A DNA stretch of 64,000 bases from Shouchella patagoniensis (GTDB taxonomy: Bacteria; Bacillota; Bacilli; Bacillales; Bacillaceae_D), in NCBI RefSeq assembly GCF_002019705.1, contig NZ_KV917377.1:1486565-1550564 (forward strand), in the 5' to 3' direction. The first letter of the stretch is position 1. Each line of letters starts with the position of its first letter. Below the pieces are notes generated by a model. The model searched no databases and had not been told where the DNA came from. It saw nothing but the letters and a program-made list of their open reading frames with translations. The translations under genes and the position numbers were made by a program. Positions 38,151 to 48,237 of this stretch are shown one piece after another.

Positions 38151-39431
38151 TTATGTCAAACGTTCAAAAGCCTTCGTTAGCTTTGTTATCCCCTCGTCAA
38201 TTTCCTCTTTCGTAATTGTCAACGGAGGAATCATTCTTAGTACTTCTCCTTCATTGCCACAAAAATAAAAGAGAACACCTTCTTCAAGTGCTAAATCAAG
38301 TATTTTTGCAGCCGTTTCGCCGTCCTTTTCTCCTGAAACAGGATCGATAATTTCAATCCCAAACATCATGCCCAGATTTCGAACTGCACCAATTTGTGGC
38401 CACCTCTTTTGTAAAGTAAACAATTTCTCTTGTGCATAGCTGCCAACTTCTTTTACATTATTTAGCAGCTCTTCTTCTTTTATAATTTGAAGCGTTGCTC
38501 GTGCAGCAGCACAAGCAATCGGATTCCCCCCAAATGTTGTTGCGTGACTACCAAGTGGCCATCGTTGCATGAGCTTATGGTTCGCGACTGTCGCACTTAA
38601 TGGTAATCCTGATGCAATCCCTTTGGCAACTGCCATAATATCAGGAATAACGTTAAACGATTGGGCAGCAAACCATTCACCTGTACGACCAAAACCAGTT
38701 TGTACTTCGTCAAAGATGAGCAAAATTCCATGTTCATCACATATTTCTCGAATTCGTTTTAACCAAGCTGTCGGAGGAACAATATATCCACCTTCACCTA
38801 ACACTGGTTCAATAATCATACAAGCAATTTCTTCTGGCGATACTTGATGAGCGAATAATGTTTGGAACGATTGCTCCAATTTCGTAATCGCTTCCTCTTC
38901 TGAATCTCCAGGAGTGTAATATGGAATTTGATATGTTGCTGCTTGAGCCGGTTGATGTTTTCGATATTTCCCTTTTGATGTACTAACTCCTAGTGAACCT
39001 AATGTTCGACCGTGGAAGCAACCGATAAAGGAAATCACATATGGACGTTCGGTTACATGGCGAGCTAATTTTAGTGCCCCCTCAACGGCTTCCGTTCCAC
39101 TGTTTCCAAAAAAGAAACAATCCAAATCTCCTGGCATAATTTCTGCTAGTTCGTTAGCAAGCTTTAAGATAGATTCGTATTGAATAACACCAATCGGACC
39201 GTGCGTAAAACGGTCCGCTTCTTCTTTAATCGCTTTAACGATCTTGGGATGGCGATGACCTACATTCGTAACGGCAATACCAGATGTAAAATCTAAGTAT
39301 TTTTTTCCATCAACACCATAATAATAACAACCTTCTTCTTTTAAAACCGGTAAGTTGGGATGGTCCTTCGCCATGCTTGGTGCTAGACGATAAGGAATTG
39401 TTTCCGCTAGTTCTTTCCATGCTTGTGTCAT
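38151..39431 (-). CDS. gabT: Class III aminotransferase, probable 4-aminobutyrate aminotransferase
   Basis: 426 residues, fold type I PLP enzyme. [19 protein letters not shown] (about 105-123), [15 protein letters not shown] with the PLP-binding aspartate (about 235-250) and [15 protein letters not shown] with the Schiff-base lysine (about 268). Closest in motif to GabT-type enzymes that transfer the amino group from GABA or similar omega-amino acids to 2-oxoglutarate. No gabD is adjacent. It lies 15 bp downstream of a GATE-domain transporter, which may supply its substrate. RBS AAAGGAG. Confidence 0.85.
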   Translation of the reverse strand: MTQAWKELAETIPYRLAPSMAKDHPNLPVLKEEGCYYYGVDGKKYLDFTSGIAVTNVGHRHPKIVKAIKEEADRFTHGPIGVIQYESILKLANELAEIMPGDLDCFFFGNSGTEAVEGALKLARHVTERPYVISFIGCFHGRTLGSLGVSTSKGKYRKHQPAQAATYQIPYYTPGDSEEEAITKLEQSFQTLFAHQVSPEEIACMIIEPVLGEGGYIVPPTAWLKRIREICDEHGILLIFDEVQTGFGRTGEWFAAQSFNVIPDIMAVAKGIASGLPLSATVANHKLMQRWPLGSHATTFGGNPIACAAARATLQIIKEEELLNNVKEVGSYAQEKLFTLQKRWPQIGAVRNLGMMFGIEIIDPVSGEKDGETAAKILDLALEEGVLFYFCGNEGEVLRMIPPLTITKEEIDEGITKLTKAFERLT

Positions 39432-39445
39432 TCATGCTGACTCCT

Positions 39446-40825
39446 TTAACGAAAAATAATAAAATGCGCAATCAAAACAACGACTGGCAAAGCAATAACT
39501 GTACGCTGTATAAAGATGATAAACAACTGCCAGAAATTAATTGGGATGCTTGAGCGCATAAGCATCACACCAATTTCCGACATATAAACGAGTTGAATAA
39601 GTGATACAGCTCCAACTACAAAACGCGTCAGTTCACTTTCGATCCCTGCACCTAGTATAGCTGGTAAAAACATATCCGCAAAGCCAACAAGCATCGCTGG
39701 CGCTGCTTCAGCTGCTTCAGGGATGTTCATCCATTCTAGAACAGGGACAAGGGGATAAGATAAATACGTGAAAACAGGAGTGAATTCGGCAATCATTAAA
39801 GCTATTGTTCCGATTGCCATTACAAGTGGCAACATTCCAAACCAAATATCTAATGCATTAAATGCACCCTTCTTCAGCACCGTGCCAACACTAGGGGCTA
39901 TTTTCGCTTTATTCACTCCACGAGTAAATGCACTCTTCCATAACGAGCCTTTTTCTACTGTTTCTTGAATCGCACCAGGTTTTTCTTCGTGATACGTATT
40001 CGTCATTTTAGAAAGTGGGGGAATCCGTGGGCAGATCAACGCTGCAATAAATACACCAGCCAAAACGGTTAAATAAAATGAGACAAAGCGTTCAGATAAA
40101 GTTAGAATCTCAGCAATGATTAAACTAAAGGCAATAGAAGTAATCGTAAAGTTAGTTACAATAACAGCTGATTCCCGCTTTGTATAGTAGCCATTTTCAT
40201 ACTGGTTTATCGTAATTAAAATACTCATCATATTGTTGCCCATCCAAGAAGCAAGTGAGTCAACAGAAGCTCTTCCTGGTAAATTAAATAACGGGCGCAT
40301 TACTTTTTTTGCTAACGTACCAAGCCATTCCATTAAGCCATATTCAAGTAATAATGGCATAAGCATTCCCATAACCACTGACCAGACAGCTAATACTGGA
40401 AGGAGGTTCGTAAATACTTCTCCTCCTGTTGCTAGACCGTAAACCATTTCCGTACCGGTCTCCGTCAAAACCATATATGCAAAAACGGCTCCAAGAACCC
40501 GAATGGTTGTCCATATAAACGATGTATAGAATAATGCCTTTAAAGCAGGTGTTTCCATAATAAATCTCGGCTTAAATACCCATGCAACAAGTGAAGCAAC
40601 ACCTGAAACGACGAGAAGACCAAGCAAAAAATAAGGAAGTGCTCCAGCAAGGATTCCTTGTAAATACCCTGCAACGTATCCAATAAGAACCGTCCACTTG
40701 TCATTAATTTTAATTGGTACAAGAAAAAGAAAAGCTCCTACTAGTGAAGGAATTAAGAAGGTAAGTATATGACGCACAGTTGGTTTCTTTTGATTGTTTG
40801 TCTCTTCGTGTTTGTGTAATTCCAT
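39446..40825 (-). CDS. YjiH-family membrane protein (nucleoside-recognition GATE domain)
   Basis: 459 residues, about 10-12 membrane segments. Two Gate-like regions: WSVVMGMLMPLLLEYGLMEWLG near 150 and the C-terminal DMFLPAILGAGIESELTRFVVG. The YjiH group is often found with amino-acid or amine catabolism genes; actual transport is unproven. RBS GGGAGAAACC before ATG 40825. Co-transcription with the aminotransferase is likely from the 15-bp gap. Confidence 0.82.
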   Translation of the reverse strand: MELHKHEETNNQKKPTVRHILTFLIPSLVGAFLFLVPIKINDKWTVLIGYVAGYLQGILAGALPYFLLGLLVVSGVASLVAWVFKPRFIMETPALKALFYTSFIWTTIRVLGAVFAYMVLTETGTEMVYGLATGGEVFTNLLPVLAVWSVVMGMLMPLLLEYGLMEWLGTLAKKVMRPLFNLPGRASVDSLASWMGNNMMSILITINQYENGYYTKRESAVIVTNFTITSIAFSLIIAEILTLSERFVSFYLTVLAGVFIAALICPRIPPLSKMTNTYHEEKPGAIQETVEKGSLWKSAFTRGVNKAKIAPSVGTVLKKGAFNALDIWFGMLPLVMAIGTIALMIAEFTPVFTYLSYPLVPVLEWMNIPEAAEAAPAMLVGFADMFLPAILGAGIESELTRFVVGAVSLIQLVYMSEIGVMLMRSSIPINFWQLFIIFIQRTVIALPVVVLIAHFIIFR

Positions 40826-40843
40826 GATGGTTTCTCCCTATCC

Positions 40844-40877
40844 TGTATAATAAATCTATATGATTAATAATTATACA
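40844..40877 (-). promoter_or_regulatory. Inverted repeat over a -10-like box upstream of the YjiH gene
   Basis: TGTATAAT (40844-40851) and ATTATACA (40870-40877) are perfect 8-bp inverted copies, 18 bp apart. The upstream copy contains TATAAT on the minus strand. AT-rich, so chance is possible. Confidence 0.35.
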
Positions 40878-40901
40878 TAAATAGAACCCATTTGGGAATC
40901 A

Positions 40902-41337
40902 TTATTTCTCATATTCATTTTCCTGCCATAACCTTGAGGTGGAAATCAATTTACTCCCCTCAAACTCAAGTTTGTAAATATCGGGCATTGTCAACGACTT
41001 CCAAAACGAATAATCAAACCTTTTATCGAAATAGTTCATAATTAAAACCATCATATTACCGTGAGTGCCAATAACAATCTTTTTATTCCTATATTCATTC
41101 AACAACTGTAATGTCGCGTTAACTCCCCGCTTCTGTGCGTCTTTATTTGATTCTCCACCTTCCCAGGCAAAATATCGCCCGCACATATGGGCTTGAGTAA
41201 AAGTGGTCTATCTTTTCAGTTTTTAATTGCAGTGCGACATTCTTCGCTGCCTCCAGTCCCTCCTTTGATAATGGTCGCCCTCGTTCACCGGGCGTGAATA
41301 CCGAATGGGCATGCCTCACAAAATAAAGAGTCGTCAT
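40902..41337 (-). pseudogene. Histidine phosphatase (phosphoglycerate mutase family) with internal deletion
   Basis: The first frame (start ATG 41337, RBS AAGGGAG) has LYFVRHAHS with the catalytic RHG-like motif and ends sensibly at SSPYVRA. The sequence then jumps, out of frame at about 41170-41176, to FAWEGGESN and on through VIGTHGNMMVLIMNYFD to 40902. Compared with full-length family members about 40-45 residues are missing, including the catalytic glutamate region. A deletion with frameshift has destroyed the gene. Confidence 0.8.
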
Positions 41338-41452
41338 TACAAAACCATCTCCCTTTCAAACAGCTCATAAATTTAATTACAACATGTTAGTTAGAAGTAT
41401 ATAAAAAATAGTAATGTATTATCACAAATAGTCTTGAGAAATTTTCTCGAAA

Positions 41453-41493
41453 CAAAAATGCCTTTAAAACATGTTTATGTTTTAAAGGCATTT
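41453..41493 (-). terminator. Terminator of ssrA
   Basis: 13-bp perfect arms ATGCCTTTAAAAC / GTTTTAAAGGCAT, then TTTTTG in the minus direction, four bases after the mature 3' end. Confidence 0.92.
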
Positions 41494-41496
41494 ATA

Positions 41497-41849
41497 TGGA
41501 GACGGTGGGAATTGAACCCACGTCCAGAGATAACGACACTTACGCTTCTACGAGCGTAGTCTTTGTATTAGCATTTCACTAACACTTCAGCCCAAAGACA
41601 GGCTTCCGTGTAGCTAGCCTGATTAGTCTCTTCCTTCTCCCTCAGGCGGAGAGAGAAAGGCGTATCCCACTATAAGTGAGTCTCAACCACTCCACATGGG
41701 CGATGGAGAGGAGAGACCGCTTAGCTTATGCAGCTAAAGCGAAGTTGTTGTTTTCTTTGCCAGTTAATTGGCTTGTGCGTTTTATCGAGGCCGACCCCTC
41801 GGCTCGCAACGTAAGCACGACCTATCCCTGTCGAATCCAAAACGTCCCC
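41497..41849 (-). ncRNA. ssrA: Transfer-messenger RNA
   Basis: 353 nt on the minus strand, GGGGACG at the 5' end pairing with CGTCTCC before the encoded terminal A, so CCA is encoded. The tRNA-like 3' part has GTGGGTTCAATTCCCAC (T arm) and the 5' part GGATTCGACAGGGATAGG. The tag frame (41764-41726) gives T-GKENNNFALAA with a TAA stop; ALAA is the standard ClpXP degron end. It rescues stalled ribosomes with SmpB, whose gene is directly upstream. Confidence 0.98.
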
Positions 41850-41888
41850 CGGTTTTGGTAAATCCAAAGCTTTATGCTTGGATCTTTC

Positions 41889-41916
41889 ATTATACTACAT
41901 TTAGCTTAAAAATCAA
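41889..41916 (-). promoter_or_regulatory. Promoter of ssrA
   Basis: TTGATT, 16-bp spacer, TATAAT immediately after smpB. The roughly 32-nt 5' leader before the mature end contains ATCCAAGC...GCTTTGGAT, a likely leader hairpin removed by RNase P. Confidence 0.75.
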
Positions 41917-41919
41917 GTG

Positions 41920-42387
41920 TTAGCCTTTCATCCGTTCTTTAATTGCTCTATCCATTTCACGCTTAGCATCTTTGCGCTTTAATGTCTCACGCTTATCGTA
42001 ATTCTTTTTCCCTTTTGCTAAACCAATTAATACTTTTGCAAAACCATTTTTAATATATACTTTTAAAGGCACGACTGAATAACCTTGTTGCTGCGTCTGC
42101 CCAATCAATGTGTTAATCTGCTTTTTATGCAATAAAAGTTTACGAGCACGAGTTGGTTCATGGTTATAACGATTCCCTTGCTCATATTCACCAATGTGTG
42201 CATTATGCAAATATGCTTCACCGCTTTTGATGCGTGCAAATGAATCTTTTAAATTCATTTTACCTGCACGGATTGCCTTTATTTCTGTGCCTGTTAAGAC
42301 AAGACCAGCCTCGTATGTTTCTTCAATAAAGTAGTCGTGGCGTGCCTTCTTGTTTTGAGCTACTACTTTTCCCTCTGTGCCTGTCAT
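41920..42387 (-). CDS. smpB: tmRNA-binding protein SmpB
   Basis: 155 residues, usual length. [23 protein letters not shown] at the N-terminus (tmRNA-binding OB fold) and the C-terminal basic tail [19 protein letters not shown] that enters the ribosomal mRNA channel. RBS TAGGTGTACTC. Directly upstream of ssrA, as in many Firmicutes, and downstream of rnr with doxX between. Confidence 0.97.
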   Translation of the reverse strand: MTGTEGKVVAQNKKARHDYFIEETYEAGLVLTGTEIKAIRAGKMNLKDSFARIKSGEAYLHNAHIGEYEQGNRYNHEPTRARKLLLHKKQINTLIGQTQQQGYSVVPLKVYIKNGFAKVLIGLAKGKKNYDKRETLKRKDAKREMDRAIKERMKG

Positions 42388-42466
42388 GAGTACACCTACA
42401 TCTTTCTGACGTCTTTCTTTTATCGTACCAACGACAGATCCTTACGTCAATTGATAAAGAGCTAGG

Positions 42467-42494
42467 AAGTCCGTGAGTAAATGGACTTCCTCTC
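42467..42494 (-). terminator. Weak terminator-like hairpin after doxX
   Basis: GGAAGTCC/GGACTTCC arms with loop; followed in the minus direction by TAGCTCTTTATC, no clean U-tract. Confidence 0.35.
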
Positions 42495-42499
42495 TCCTT

Positions 42500-42904
42500 T
42501 TAAAATCGTGAGCGTCTTTTTTTGCGTTTAAATAATTGATCTAATGCGACGAGCTTACTGCCATTTAACAACAAGAGAAGTGACACTGTAAGCAAAATTA
42601 AATCTAATTCATAACCTCCTAAGAACCCAGCTTCGGCTTTTGCCGTAAAGATAGCCGTAACCATCACTATCGAAAAGATCGCGCCAAAAAGACGAGTACC
42701 TAGTCCAAGAATTAGAGCTAAGCCGCCAATAATTTCAACAATAGCAACAACTCCCGCCATCACCGCAGGAGCTGGAATACCAAGTGATTCAAAGAATTCT
42801 CCTGTTCCTTCAATACCTCCATGGAACTTATCGAGGCCGTGAATGAGAAAAGTAATTCCTGTAACCAATCGCACAAGTAAAATACCAATTTCCGTTTTCA
42901 TCAT
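42500..42904 (-). CDS. DoxX-family membrane protein
   Basis: 134 residues from ATG 42904 (GGGAGGAGAATT upstream); the longer frame has no ribosome site. Four membrane helices, DoxX family (PF07681): LLVRLVTGITFLIHGLDKF (about 8-26), GVVAIVEIIGGLALILG and FGAIFSIVMVTAIF. The Arg/Lys-rich tail is cytoplasmic. Members are linked to thiol or redox homeostasis, but function here is unknown. Inserted between rnr and smpB, unlike B. subtilis. Confidence 0.82.
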   Translation of the reverse strand: MMKTEIGILLVRLVTGITFLIHGLDKFHGGIEGTGEFFESLGIPAPAVMAGVVAIVEIIGGLALILGLGTRLFGAIFSIVMVTAIFTAKAEAGFLGGYELDLILLTVSLLLLLNGSKLVALDQLFKRKKRRSRF

Positions 42905-43017
42905 AATTCTCCTCCCTTTACTAGTAGTGTAAATGGGAGAAGGTGATGATACAAGCAGGTTCATTTACGAAACTGTCGGATGTCCTAAACTAGCTAAGGA
43001 TATCGAACTAGAGACGA

Positions 43018-45360
43018 TTATGATTTCTTTTTATTGCGGCGTCCTTTTTTTCGTTTTGCACTTGGCGCATTTTCATAAAAAGCTTTTTTCTTACGCTTTG
43101 CACCCGTGCGATTTCCATCTTTTTTTGGATCTCCAGTCAAACGAGTTCGTGGATTACTTTTCTCCCCTCCACGTTCTCTCCGGTCACCACCTTCTATCAC
43201 TTTTGGTCGATCTGATGATTTACGACTTTTTCTTTTCTTCATTCCAACAATCTCAAAATCAACGGAAGCTTCTTCCACGTTAACATTTACGACCCGTATG
43301 TCTAGCTCATCACCAATACGAAACACATTGCCACTTCTTTCACCTATCATTGCATAATGTTTTTGATCATAGTGATAGTAGTCATCTGTTAAATAGCTGA
43401 CATGTACTAGCCCTTCTACCGTATTTTCAAGTTCAACGAACAAACCAAAATTCGTCACACCACTAATCATACCAGTGAATTCTTCTCCAACCTTATCTTG
43501 CATGTATTGGGCTTTCTTCACATTATCTGTATCTCGTTCTGCATCAACGGCTCTGCGCTCCATATCAGATGCATGAGCTGTCAATCCAGGTAATATCTCC
43601 TGCCATTTTCCACGCGTCTTTGCATCGGTTTTTCCTTGAATTAAATACGTACGAATTAAACGGTGAACAAGTAAATCAGGATATCGGCGAATTGGTGATG
43701 TGAAATGAGTATAGAACTCTGCAGATAATCCGAAGTGTCCAATAGAATTCACATCGTATTTCGCTTGCTTCATTGAACGGAGCATTACTCGACTGATAAT
43801 TGTCTCTTCTGGTTCTCCAGAGATTTCTTTCAGAAGCGATTGTAATGCACGAGGGTGAACCGTATTTGTTGTTCCTCTTACTACATAACCAAAGCCAGTT
43901 ATAAATTCAAGAAATGACTCAAACTTTGCGGCATCGGGATCTTCGTGAATTCTGTAAACAAAAGGAAGTTTCATCCAGTGAAAATGCTCTGCGACTGTTT
44001 CATTTGCTGCAAGCATAAATTCTTCAATTAGCTTCTCCGCAACCGAGCGCTCACGTAAAACAACATCTTTAGGCGTACCATCCTCTTCAACAAGCACTTT
44101 TGCTTCTTTAAAATCAAAGTCAATCGCTCCGCGTCCAAATCGTTTGCCACGCAAAATCGCAGCTAACTGCTCCATATCTTCAAACATGGGTACAAGCATT
44201 GCATAGCGATCACGCAGTTCCTGATCTTGTTCCGTTAAAATTTTATTTACGTCACTATATGTCATTCGCTCTGTTGTCTTAATCACACTTTGATAAATCT
44301 CGTGATTGACTACTCCACCATTTTCATCAATTTCCATATTACATGAAAGTGTTAAGCGATCCACTTTGGGATTTAAGCTACAAATTCCATTTGAAAGACG
44401 ATGAGGAATCATCGGAATCACTCGGTCAACCAAGTAAACACTCGTAGCTCGTTCTGATGCATCTTTGTCAATTGGTGAATCCTCTTTTACATAATGAGTT
44501 ACATCCGCAATATGAACACCTAGTAAATAGTTTCCGTTAGGAAGTTTTTTCACTTGAACGGCATCATCCAAATCTTTTGCATCAGCACCATCAATCGTGA
44601 CAATCACTTCATTTCGCAAATCGCGACGATCTTTTAAATCGCTATCTGCAATTGTATCAGGTACGTTTTCTGCTTGGGAAAGAGCCTCCTCCGAGAAACT
44701 TTGAGGAATGCTATATTTATAAATAATTGAAAGAATATCCATACCTGGATCATTTTTATGTCCCAGTACTTCTTTCACTTCAGCTTCTCCACCAAATCTC
44801 CCTTCAGGATATTTGGTAATTGTTGCAATCACTTTATGACCATCTGCTGCTCCTTTTCCTTTTGAAACAAGGAAATCAGCACTAATGCGCTTATCATCTG
44901 CAACAATTAATGCATAAGACGGAAACTCTTTATATTCTCCAACGATTTCAGTCACTTTACGCTCGACGATGCGGATTACTTTCCCTTCCGAGCGTGACCC
45001 ACTTGAGCGTTCATCAATACGTACAAGAACAATGTCCCCGTTCATAGCTCCCGAAAGCGCTCCTTGAGGTACATACACATCTTCATCACCTTCATCAGGT
45101 ATAACAAAAGCAAAACCTTTTGCGTGTCCCTGTACTCGGCCACGTATTAGATTCATCTTTTCTGGGATACCATAGCGATTTGTTCTTGTCCGTACAATTT
45201 TTCCTGTTTCTTCAAGTTCATTTAAAACTTGAATTAATTCTTTGAATGCGCCGCTTGAACTAATTTCAAACCGTTCCTCTAATTCTTCAACTGTGACCGG
45301 TTTCTTTGCCTCTTCTTCAAAATAAGCAAGCACATTTTCTTGTTTTATCTGGTCAGACAT
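43018..45360 (-). CDS. rnr: Ribonuclease R
   Basis: 780 residues, RNase II superfamily. N-terminal helix-turn-helix (about 1-60), two cold-shock domains, RNB catalytic domain with [16 protein letters not shown] (about 258-273) holding the metal aspartates, and S1 domain (about 635-715), then a Lys/Arg-rich tail of about 60 residues. Processive 3'-5' exonuclease for structured RNA, working with SmpB/tmRNA in trans-translation mRNA decay. RBS AAAGGAG. Confidence 0.97.
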   Translation of the reverse strand: MSDQIKQENVLAYFEEEAKKPVTVEELEERFEISSSGAFKELIQVLNELEETGKIVRTRTNRYGIPEKMNLIRGRVQGHAKGFAFVIPDEGDEDVYVPQGALSGAMNGDIVLVRIDERSSGSRSEGKVIRIVERKVTEIVGEYKEFPSYALIVADDKRISADFLVSKGKGAADGHKVIATITKYPEGRFGGEAEVKEVLGHKNDPGMDILSIIYKYSIPQSFSEEALSQAENVPDTIADSDLKDRRDLRNEVIVTIDGADAKDLDDAVQVKKLPNGNYLLGVHIADVTHYVKEDSPIDKDASERATSVYLVDRVIPMIPHRLSNGICSLNPKVDRLTLSCNMEIDENGGVVNHEIYQSVIKTTERMTYSDVNKILTEQDQELRDRYAMLVPMFEDMEQLAAILRGKRFGRGAIDFDFKEAKVLVEEDGTPKDVVLRERSVAEKLIEEFMLAANETVAEHFHWMKLPFVYRIHEDPDAAKFESFLEFITGFGYVVRGTTNTVHPRALQSLLKEISGEPEETIISRVMLRSMKQAKYDVNSIGHFGLSAEFYTHFTSPIRRYPDLLVHRLIRTYLIQGKTDAKTRGKWQEILPGLTAHASDMERRAVDAERDTDNVKKAQYMQDKVGEEFTGMISGVTNFGLFVELENTVEGLVHVSYLTDDYYHYDQKHYAMIGERSGNVFRIGDELDIRVVNVNVEEASVDFEIVGMKKRKSRKSSDRPKVIEGGDRRERGGEKSNPRTRLTGDPKKDGNRTGAKRKKKAFYENAPSAKRKKGRRNKKKS

Positions 45361-45390
45361 TGTTTCACTCCTTTTCGTTCTTCTTAATAG

Positions 45391-46137
45391 TTAGTTTGAC
45401 CAATCTAATTCATTTAAAAACTGCAAAATATCTTGATGGAGCTGTTCTTTCTCATCTCCAAGGGTAATCACATGCGTAGAATGTTCATACCATTTAATTT
45501 CTTTATCATCTGTTTCAATTTCTTCGTAAATGATGGACGCACTTTCGATATCAATCATCTCATCATGACGAGCTTGGACAACAAAGGCCGGTGAGTAAAT
45601 CAAATCTAACTCACTTCTCACATCGTCCATTAGCTGACGTAATTTATACAGCGGCTCCATTGATGTTTGTTTTAGTTTTGACAGTTCGGTTTCAATTGTT
45701 TCCGAATCTTTCTTTTCCAAGGTTTTGTATTCTTTAGAATAACGCAGAAAACCTTTTTTGATCGCTTCCTCCGTTTTTGGACGTACAGGGGCACACATAG
45801 AAACTATTCCCTTAACCGGCTTTGAAAAACCTAATTTTAAAGAAAAAACGCCACCAAGTGATAAACCACATACAGCAATTTCTTCGTAGCCTTCATTTTT
45901 TAACTGTTCATATGCCTTTTCGACATCTTCCCACCAGTCTTCAGGGCTATAGGTTACTAATTCTTCCGGAGGCACCCCATGACCACGATACAAAGGTGCA
46001 TGGCATGTGTAGCCTTCTTTTTGCAAAAAGCGGCCGAGCATTCGTACATCCGCTGTCGTCCCTGTAAAACCGTGCAAAAGCAAAACTGCACGGTTTCCTC
46101 CTTCAAATGTAAACGGCTTAGGTGCAACTAATTTCAT
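45391..46137 (-). CDS. est: Carboxylesterase Est (YvaK)
   Basis: 248 residues, alpha/beta hydrolase close to the Geobacillus/Bacillus Est30 and YvaK carboxylesterases. HGFTG oxyanion motif at 22-26, nucleophile S93 in GLSLGG, acid in [10 protein letters not shown] (about D197) and STHVITLG histidine (about 225). Cytoplasmic (no signal peptide). Lies upstream of rnr as in B. subtilis and downstream of a paralogue. Confidence 0.92.
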   Translation of the reverse strand: MKLVAPKPFTFEGGNRAVLLLHGFTGTTADVRMLGRFLQKEGYTCHAPLYRGHGVPPEELVTYSPEDWWEDVEKAYEQLKNEGYEEIAVCGLSLGGVFSLKLGFSKPVKGIVSMCAPVRPKTEEAIKKGFLRYSKEYKTLEKKDSETIETELSKLKQTSMEPLYKLRQLMDDVRSELDLIYSPAFVVQARHDEMIDIESASIIYEEIETDDKEIKWYEHSTHVITLGDEKEQLHQDILQFLNELDWSN

Positions 46138-46157
46138 GATGTTTTGTCCTTTCTAAC

Positions 46158-46850
46158 TCAATCTGAAATGAGGAATATTTTAATTTCTTCAATCACTTTA
46201 TCTGTTTCAAATCCATGGCAAATCATATGTCTTGATCGTTTCATCACTTTCAACTCTTTTCGCTCAGACTCAATTACATCATAGAGATGGTAAGCAGATT
46301 TTAATGGAACTAACCCATCTAACTCTCCTTGTATAATGAGTGTCGGCACATTCACCTTACTTGCATATGGCTTTGTTTTTTGTATGAGTTGCAAAAACTG
46401 ACCGACGGCTGCAAAAGGAGTTTCTCTAAACTTCTGTTCATAAAGTTCGATTAATTGATCTTCTTCTTGACTCCCTGTTAAATGGTACCTAATTGCACCA
46501 AACATATCTTTTAAAAACTGCTTAGGATTCAAATAATGTGCGGCTGCATTAAGTAGTACTAATTTATGAATTGGGTACCGTGCAGCAATATAACTCGCGA
46601 GCATGCCCCCCATCGAAAAGCCGATTACATAAAGCGTTTCGCACCTTTTTTCAAGCTCTTCGATGGCAACTTCAACCGTTAATACCCACTCTTCATAGCT
46701 TGCTGACTTTAATTTCGTTAAGTCTTCTCCATGGCCTGGCAGTAAGGGCGTATACACAAGCCAACCTTCAAGTTCTGATAATGCATTAGATACTGGCTCC
46801 ACTTCCCACGGGTCTCCAGTAAAACCATGTATACATAAGCAACCGATCAA
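46158..46850 (-). CDS. Second alpha/beta hydrolase, paralogue of Est
   Basis: 230 residues. HGFTG at 8-12, nucleophile S79 in GFSMGG, QGELDGLVP with the acid and SRHMICHG with the histidine: the full triad is present. Fold and motif spacing match the monoacylglycerol lipase/Est group next door, suggesting an old tandem duplication. Start TTG 46850 behind AGAGGGG. Substrate unknown. Confidence 0.88.
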   Translation of the reverse strand: MIGCLCIHGFTGDPWEVEPVSNALSELEGWLVYTPLLPGHGEDLTKLKSASYEEWVLTVEVAIEELEKRCETLYVIGFSMGGMLASYIAARYPIHKLVLLNAAAHYLNPKQFLKDMFGAIRYHLTGSQEEDQLIELYEQKFRETPFAAVGQFLQLIQKTKPYASKVNVPTLIIQGELDGLVPLKSAYHLYDVIESERKELKVMKRSRHMICHGFETDKVIEEIKIFLISD

Positions 46851-46864
46851 TGAAATTCCCCTCT

Positions 46865-47836
46865 CTACAATGAATAAATTGTTGCTAATCGTTCAAACGA
46901 ACGCATTTTTTCTTTAAAATCATAGATATTGCAGAGAACTAGGAATTGATCAGAACCAATTCTTGCAGATAGCTTATCGAGTTCTTTCTTTACTGTCATA
47001 GGCGAGCCAACAATCATCCGTTTTCGATTAACCTTTATTCGCTCCAGCTCTTTATTTGTCAATCTCTTTGAGCCAGCTCCTTTTGGAACTCGGCTATCCA
47101 AACCTTTTTCAGTCTGTAAAAGCCACCAGTCTTGACTTTTTGCAAGACGCTCAGCGTGCTCATCCGTTTCCCCGCAAACAATAAAAACAGCTGTAAGTGC
47201 CTCTAATCTTTTTAGTAGCCCTGTTTTAAACGAGTTGCGATACGCCTCATGAGCGGCAATTACTTGATCAGGCTCAATAAAATACCCATGGACAAATCCA
47301 AGACCTCTGTTTCCAGCTTCTATTGCACTGTTTTCTCCTAACCCTAACACAAACAATTGTTGTGGTTCTTGTGTTTGAGGAGAAGCCGAAATCATGTTGT
47401 GCCTTTTGTTTTGGATCCATTCGACAACGTCATCAACTTTCTGCCAAAACAAATCTAATTCAGCTTTCTTTTCATTCGCAAGAGCAAACCTAATCTTCTC
47501 TGTCCCTCCAGGTGAACGTCCAACTCCTCCATCAATTCTTCCCGGAAACATCGCTTGCAATTGCTTTAATTGAGATGCCACCTTGTATGCGCTATATTGA
47601 GGTAATAAAATTCCGCCGGAGCCCACATGAATACGTGCCGTTTGTGCTGCCGCCGCTGCCATCAATAATTCTGGAGAGCTTGAGGCGAGGCCTTTGGTCC
47701 CATGATGCTCTGCAAACCAATATCGTTCATAGCCCCATATTTCCGCCTTTTGCACCAATAACATCGTTTGGGCTATTGATTCTTCCGCTGTTTGCCCTGC
47801 TGAAATAGGTACTTGATCTAGAATGCTTAATCGCAC
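46865..47836 (-). CDS. LLM-class flavin-dependent monooxygenase
   Basis: 323 residues from GTG 47836, the position that aligns with the usual (M/V)RLSILDQ start; GGAGAGG is 11 bases upstream. Bacterial luciferase-like family (PF00296): WFAEHHG (about 42-48), ASSSPELLMAAAAAQTARI and VGSGGILLPQYS. Uses FMNH2 supplied by a reductase; substrate unknown. Lies between the hydrolases and the secG terminator. Confidence 0.87.
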   Translation of the reverse strand: MRLSILDQVPISAGQTAEESIAQTMLLVQKAEIWGYERYWFAEHHGTKGLASSSPELLMAAAAAQTARIHVGSGGILLPQYSAYKVASQLKQLQAMFPGRIDGGVGRSPGGTEKIRFALANEKKAELDLFWQKVDDVVEWIQNKRHNMISASPQTQEPQQLFVLGLGENSAIEAGNRGLGFVHGYFIEPDQVIAAHEAYRNSFKTGLLKRLEALTAVFIVCGETDEHAERLAKSQDWWLLQTEKGLDSRVPKGAGSKRLTNKELERIKVNRKRMIVGSPMTVKKELDKLSARIGSDQFLVLCNIYDFKEKMRSFERLATIYSL

Positions 47837-47897
47837 GGTCTTATTCACCTCTCCATGCGAGTTTTCCTTTTTTAAGGGCATTTCAAACACCAAAACT

Positions 47898-47930
47898 TAA
47901 AAAAACACCTGGGACGTGTCCAGGTGTTTC
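47898..47930 (-). terminator. Terminator after secG
   Basis: AAACACCTGG-ACACGTC-CCAGGTGTTTTTTT in the minus direction. It also sits in front of the monooxygenase gene, so that gene may use read-through or its own promoter. Confidence 0.88.
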
Positions 47931-47939
47931 AGCCTTGCT

Positions 47940-48170
47940 TTATAAGTAGTACGCATTTGCTCCAGTTAATATAAAAAACAAAACAGCTAGCACAATTGTT
48001 GCACGATGCAAGACTGCATCAAGCCCACGAGCTTTTTGCTTCCCGAGCAACTGTTCAGCTCCTCCGGAAATTGCTCCAGATAATCCCGAGCTTCGACCTG
48101 GCTGCAACAATACGACCGTTACTAATAAAACAGAAACAATAATTAATGCGATCATTAAAAACAATTGCAT
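47940..48170 (-). CDS. secG: Preprotein translocase subunit SecG
   Basis: 76 residues with two membrane helices (about 3-22 and 54-74) and the loop [21 protein letters not shown] characteristic of SecG. Stimulates SecYEG-SecA protein export. RBS GTGGAGGTG. Monocistronic by the terminator after it. Confidence 0.96.
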   Translation of the reverse strand: MQLFLMIALIIVSVLLVTVVLLQPGRSSGLSGAISGGAEQLLGKQKARGLDAVLHRATIVLAVLFFILTGANAYYL

Positions 48171-48237
48171 GAAAACACCTCCACGAACACATTCAGTATG
48201 ACTAGTTTAGCACAAACAACACTTGGAAAACAATAGG

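Noticed and set aside
40895-40905. CCCATTTGGG near the YjiH gene start as a palindrome
   Set aside because: Only four-base arms; outside the likely promoter.
41497-41560. A tRNA gene on the minus strand (T-arm GGTTCAATTCC)
   Set aside because: It is the 3' half of tmRNA; the partner 5' half is 300 nt away.
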